From Pomacea canaliculata (lineage: Eukaryota; Mollusca; Gastropoda; Architaenioglossa; Ampullariidae): 64,000 nucleotides of DNA. The stretch spans positions 28,980,449-29,044,448 of the forward strand of contig NC_037590.1 of the NCBI RefSeq assembly GCF_003073045.1, given 5' to 3'. The number at the start of each line of letters is the position of its first letter. Position 1 is the stretch's first letter. The notes below the pieces were generated by a model. The model was not told the DNA's origin, did not search any database, and was given only the letters and a program-made list of their open reading frames with translations. The translations under genes and the position numbers were made by a program. Positions 59,734 to 64,000 of this stretch are shown in pieces.

Positions 59734-59963
59734 CAGGGGTGGGCAATTAATTTTCCCAAGGGGCCGGATGAGAAACTGGAATGGTTCTAGAGGGCCGGAT
59801 GAGAAACTGGGATGGTTCTAGAGGGCCGGACTAATATAGTTAACTCAGTTTTACCCAATACTGTATATATAGTATATTTACTGGTGGGCGGCCAGCGGGC
59901 GGGCCGGTCAGAGACAGGAGGCGGGCCGGATCCGGCCCGCGGGCCGGCGTTTGCCCAGGTCTG
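59734..59963. mobile_element. hAT-type MITE, 230 bp, 8-bp TSD TTCTAGAG
   Basis: Starts CAGGGGTGGGCAA and ends TTTGCCCAGGTCTG, the inverted ends typical of one hAT group. TTCTAGAG is present at 59726-59733 and 59964-59971. The interior repeats GAGGGCCGGA(T/C) about 30 bp apart and ends in a GC-rich GGCCGG-type tract. Confidence 0.9.
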
Positions 59964-60944
59964 TTCTAGAGTCCAGATGCAAAGGAACAAAGACATTCTA
60001 TTCTACTTTGTCGCAATCAAAGACATGCTACTTTGTTACATTACTGCCGTGCAGAACATTCTAGAATAAATCGGCAAAGACATTATACTTCGTACACTAC
60101 TAGAGTGCTGCATAGATAAGACAGAAGAGATAGGCATAGACTTTAGGAAAATAAAATTTTGTTTTATTGTGTACCTGTTGAGACAGTTAACTCCTTCAGG
60201 TAGTAGGCTCTGTTTTTGATTGCAGGCTAAAATGGGATGTAAACATGATCAGCATGTGTACCTTCAATAGCTGAATAGTTTTTCAGTCAGCACAGCAACA
60301 TTGAGCTGTTTTTATCAGTCATTCATTGAAAGTCTTTCACTTTTTTCCTTCATATGCTGGTTTTACAGTTTTCTGTCCATGATATGAACAGTTTGAACCA
60401 TACTGTCCATATTTTTCTAAGGTAATTGGTGTTAAGCACAGAAATTTGGATTCCTTTTTATGATCAGCAAATTGTCAGAAAAGTTTACAGCATTTTGTCC
60501 ATACCAGAAGAATTTGTTATATTGAGTTCAGGCAGGCAAACATACTATGCCTATATGCAAAAGCAATAGGGACTTGAAATGGTTTACAACCTCTGCAGTC
60601 CACATGCTCAACCATAGATTATAGATTAATTGTCAGTTGTATGTGTGCATGCGTGTGTGATATAGGTGTACCTTAAGAATGTTTCATATATAAGAATGCA
60701 CGTTCTTATAATGCACCACTCGCCTAATATTGTAACTAGCAGTTTTTTTAAACTTTTGTAACAGAACACACTTCCCAAGTTATAATTGCCCATTAGGGTT
60801 AATAAAGTTGGACATTTGTCATTGTTAACTACTAAAGACATTGTATGACTTATGTGTGTTATGTATGTGAAAAACGTGAAACGCGCATCCAACCATGTGT
60901 CATATAACGTTATATGTATATGCTCTAGTACTACATAGCTCTTG

Positions 60945-61610
60945 AAAAATCTTCAGTCCCAGGAAAATTTCTGGCTCCCACCCATGCATGACGGGCAGCA
61001 ACAGCGACTTGCGGACAAACTGACAGTGTACGGGATGGAGAAACACCATCGGATCTACAAAGGAAAAGATCCGAATGAGCGAGGTACAACTGGAGGACGT
61101 AGAAACTTTGAGTACTTGGGCGCGATGCTTTCCAAAGGCAGTACGTCTCAGGATTACAGCAGTAACACCCGCGATGGCCAGACTAAACAAAATTTGGGAC
61201 AGCAGAATTAAGCGTCAACTTCCGCACCAGATTCACGCTCTACAAGTTTCTCGTTGTGCCAGTCATGCTCTACGTGTGACGTGGACTTGCTCACGGATCC
61301 AAGCTTTCTAAATTAAATGCTTCAGGAGACTCCTCCGGATCTCTTACATGAAACAAAAGAGGAACCTGTCGAGTAAATTCCCAAGGAGTCTGCTTGCCAC
61401 CGTCAAGTAGCAGAAACTGACGAAGTGGTTTGTTCATGTCCGAGATGACAACTTGCCGAAGACGATATTCCAAGGTTACGTCGACGTCGTGGCAAACAAT
61501 GCTGGGTGACTAACGCGAAAGAATGGACCGGCTGTTAGCCGAGGGACCTCATGCGGGCGCAAAACATGCCCTGCTAACCTGCTAAGCTCCATTAGTACCA
61601 TGCGCAATTA
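60945..61610 (+). mobile_element. Degenerate RTE-type LINE 3' coding fragment
   Basis: Broken-frame matches to the C-terminus of RTE-like reverse transcriptases: RLADKLTVYGME, VQLEDVETL, TPAMARLNKIWDSRI, LRRLLRISYMKQK and TKWFVHVRDDNLPKT, then ERMDRLLA-type sequence. Several stops. It ends shortly before the NUDT2 5' region. Confidence 0.7.
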
Positions 61611-62025
61611 CGGGATGAAATAAATTATGCCACTGATAATCATGCACTTCTTTGTGACACACCATTGTACAGACCGAACTAAAGCCCGAAAATAAGACGG
61701 AAAAATCTTTCAAGCACCACGGTAGTAACAAAGGAAAATTATAGCTCTCCCATGATGGAGTGAAATGTTTGAATACACTACCGATATGTAAATTTAAAAT
61801 TTACACCAAATATTATAACACTTTAACGAATCACCTGGATATTTATTAAACTTTATGGAAATATTGTGCGATGAGCCAGAAGAGGGGAGCAACACCAGAA
61901 TACGAAAAAAGAAGTATTGTGAAGTCTGTCTCTAAGATCCTATTCTAAAACCTTTGCAGCCAGGAAATTATCGCCGATGAAAATGTTATGTTGCCGACGC
62001 ACTGATCTCCCTTGATGTCAACAAC

Positions 62026-62896
62026 ATGGCAGCCAAAGATATGGTGGTAGCAGCAGGTTTCATTGTATTTCGACGGCTAGGTCAACAAATTGAATATTTA
62101 GTAATGAAACACAAATACGGAGGACACTGGGGGACGCCAAAAGGTAAAGATGTAACTATTATCATGTAATTACTGTCGGGCAGTAGATGACGTAACTAGT
62201 GTTATAGAACAAGGGTCAGCGATTACGTGTGCAACTTTTAGGTTACCTTTTTTGAAAATTTGCTCAATATATTTGTAATTGCAACAGTTAATTAAAAATA
62301 TTTTCAACTGCTATGCGGAAGACTGCTGTAAATCATGTTCACGTTTATAACTCACAATCTGACGTCTGCTTTTTCATATACATTAAATTTTTATCAGTAA
62401 ATTATTTTGAAATTGCTGTACTTTAATTGATATACTTTAATTGAAGAGGTATCCTTGGTAGATATTGCGAACCAGAACTTCCACCATCACTAATTCCTTT
62501 ACCGGTTACCTTATGACCTCAAAAATATACATACGTTTTAACAAGAAAACACCGATTTATTGTCTTTTCTTGTATTTTTCAGGTCATGTTGATCCTGGTG
62601 AGTCAGAATTTGAGACAGCATTAAGGGAGACTGAAGAAGAAGCTGGTTTAAAGAAAGAAAATTTTACAATTTTTGAAAATTTCAGATCTGTTCTTCATTA
62701 TGAGGTACGTGGGAAGCCGAAGAAAGTAGTTTACTGGCTCTCAGAACTTACTGATCCCAAGACTTGTGTCACACTATCTGAAGAGCACACAGACTATAAG
62801 TGGCTTTCTCTGGATGAAGCATGCAGGCTTTTGCAATTTAATAATATGCAAAAGGCCCTCAGAGAAGCAGAGGAATTTATAAAAAACTTGTCCTAA
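62026..62896 (+). CDS. NUDT2: Bis(5'-nucleosyl)-tetraphosphatase (Ap4A hydrolase)
   Basis: Nudix hydrolase that splits diadenosine tetraphosphate to ATP and AMP in the cytosol. Two exons, 62026-62143 and 62583-62896, join in phase 1 (donor AAAAG|GTAAAG, acceptor TTTTTCAG) to 143 codons, the usual family length (human 147). The N-terminus MAAKDMVVAAGFIVFRR is followed by HWGTPKGHVDPGE. The Nudix box GHVDPGESEFETAL then RETEEEAGL keeps all G-x5-E-x7-RE-x2-EE-x-G positions. Later landmarks: KPKKVVYWL, EEHTDYKWLSLDEAC and LLQFNNMQKAL, matching NUDT2 rather than other Nudix groups. The start ATG is the first that gives a full N-terminus. The stop TAA (62894-62896) lies within the target-site duplication of a MITE. 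Confidence 0.95.
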
Positions 62897-62898
62897 TG

Positions 62899-63073
62899 CA
62901 GTGGTTTGAGGTACCGAACCCACAAGTTTCATATGCACATTCATCGAACCCTTCTTTAGTGTCATCACGAATTGTGGGTATGTCTTGACCTCCGTGGCGG
63001 AGGCTCCGCCGAATCCCAGAGACCGACTCACCGAACCCCTAGGGTTCGATCAAACTGTTGTTAAGAACCACTG
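62899..63073. mobile_element. hAT-type MITE, 175 bp, 8-bp TSD TCCTAATG
   Basis: TCCTAATG at 62891-62898 and 63074-63081. Left end CAGTGG (the rest of the left TIR is deleted), right end TTAAGAACCACTG. Interior matches the copy at 46822-46967. Forms the first part of the NUDT2 3' UTR. Confidence 0.88.
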
Positions 63074-63197
63074 TCCTAATGCTTCTGAAGAATTGCTATT
63101 TTATTATGACAATTTTTTTTCTTTAATTGACAAGAAAATATATTTTTATCCTCTTTATGTACAACAGAAGTTATCACTACATCTCCAAGTAGATGGC

Positions 63198-63317
63198 TTA
63201 TGAAACATTGCCATCATTTCTAGAATTTTGTATGTTTGTCGATTGGCTTTAGTACTCTTATGAAGCACTGCCATCATTTCTAGAATTTTGTATGTTTGTT
63301 GATTGACTTTAGTGCTG
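63198..63317. repeat. 60-bp direct duplication
   Basis: Two adjacent 60-bp copies (63198-63257 and 63258-63317), both reading TTATGAA(A/G)CA(T/C)TGCC then ATCATTTCTAGAATTTTG, with a few differences. Lies in the NUDT2 3' flank. Confidence 0.85.
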
Positions 63318-63404
63318 TGTTTAGTTTTGTAAAGTCGCTTCTCTGAGGTGATGCAACTGGAAGTATTAGTTCGTGTACCTGTCTTATCCAACACCTTTCC
63401 TATC

Positions 63405-63800
63405 AATCTTAGTGGGTGCTTCAAAATTCTGCTGCTCATGTTCTGAGTGTAAGAAAGCATGGCTTCTATGCCATCCTAAGACATTGCACTGGCTGCTTGT
63501 GTAAGTGTTTGCTGTGTACAGACTAGTTTAATTTAGTCCTTGTTACTCCTCGAGGAACATTGGGCTGCAACAACACCTCGCCAGCGGACTAGGTTTTGGG
63601 CAGCCCCTTTCGGTTGGGCCCATGTGGTTCCGATGTCCTTTGCCTCGCTTTCTATTGTTCTTTGTGGACAGACAGTTTGTGTCAAAGTTTTTTTTCCTCA
63701 CAATGTCTCAGGTATTCCAACAGAATTACGCCCATTCAACACCATTACTTTTCCTCTGATCACCACATTCTCAGCATTTTGAAGATGTGAAGTGTTTTGG
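63405..63800 (+). repeat. LINE-like fragment fused to a dispersed repeat
   Basis: 63420-63500 resembles the end of CR1/L2 reverse transcriptase (QNSAAHVLSVRK-like, then LHWLL) in broken frames. 63535-63720 contains CTCCTCGAGGAACATTGGGC and CCATGTGGTTCC, related to the segment in the UBXN8 3' UTR (3725-3900). Confidence 0.45.
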
Positions 63801-64000
63801 TGAGCAGGACCTTTCCTGTGCTATGGAATGTCTGTGTAATCTTTGTCACACTATGTACCACACATTTTGAAAACGTGTTGTATACTTTCAGAAGCTCTTT
63901 TTCACATTTTTTAAAAACTGTTGCCCACACTTTTCATTTGTATGTGGAGACATGCCTGCACATGCATTTGTGTATTTTGGTCGGAGCTGACCTCTACACA

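Overview
The window is eukaryotic nuclear DNA: genes are split by GT-AG introns, the background is AT-rich, and non-LTR retrotransposons, tRNA-derived SINEs and hAT/pogo-type DNA transposons are abundant. The gene content (UBXN8, EFCAB6-like, arylsulfatase B-like, USP39, C2orf68 homologue, NUDT2) is metazoan. The style of the repeats suggests a lophotrochozoan, most likely a mollusc (perhaps a gastropod); that last step is inference from remembered repeat families, not a database match. There is no operon, CRISPR array, rRNA or confident tRNA gene.

Layout. (1) 1-3480, + strand: the 3' six exons of UBXN8, an ER-anchored UBX-domain cofactor of p97/VCP; the first exon lies outside. (2) 3.5-11.2 kb: no gene, several dispersed repeats. 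(3) 11.2-30.9 kb, - strand: a 16-exon gene encoding about 960 residues of EF-hand repeats, homologous to the C-terminal half of EFCAB6. Its 9.9-kb first intron contains, on the opposite strand, a complete arylsulfatase B-like gene (22.5-25.1 kb) with all catalytic motifs but about six reading-frame breaks. (4) 30.9-34.6 kb: no recognisable gene. (5) 34.7-41.7 kb, - strand: USP39, the catalytically dead ubiquitin-protease-like splicing factor, 14 exons, 553 codons, intact. (6) 41.9-45.0 kb, + strand: homologue of human C2orf68 (UPF0561), 4 exons, 128 codons, head to head with USP39 across a 223-bp shared promoter interval. (7) 45-62 kb: a transposon graveyard with nested insertions whose target-site duplications can be read directly, including a 1.15-kb solo-LTR-like element in a LINE, a 175-bp TIR element in an RTE relic and a 907-bp pogo/Tigger-like element, plus a 39-bp minisatellite. 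(8) 62.0-62.9 kb, + strand: NUDT2 (Ap4A hydrolase), 2 exons, 143 codons, intact, with a hAT MITE inserted immediately after its stop codon.

The genes are functionally unrelated housekeeping or ciliary/lysosomal loci. The main biological signals are the USP39/C2orf68 divergent pair, the sulfatase nested in the EFCAB6 intron, and the stratified transposon insertions. Single-base frame breaks in UBXN8, EFCAB6 and especially the GC-rich sulfatase may reflect residual long-read assembly indels rather than gene decay. I did not find a convincing new biological system.
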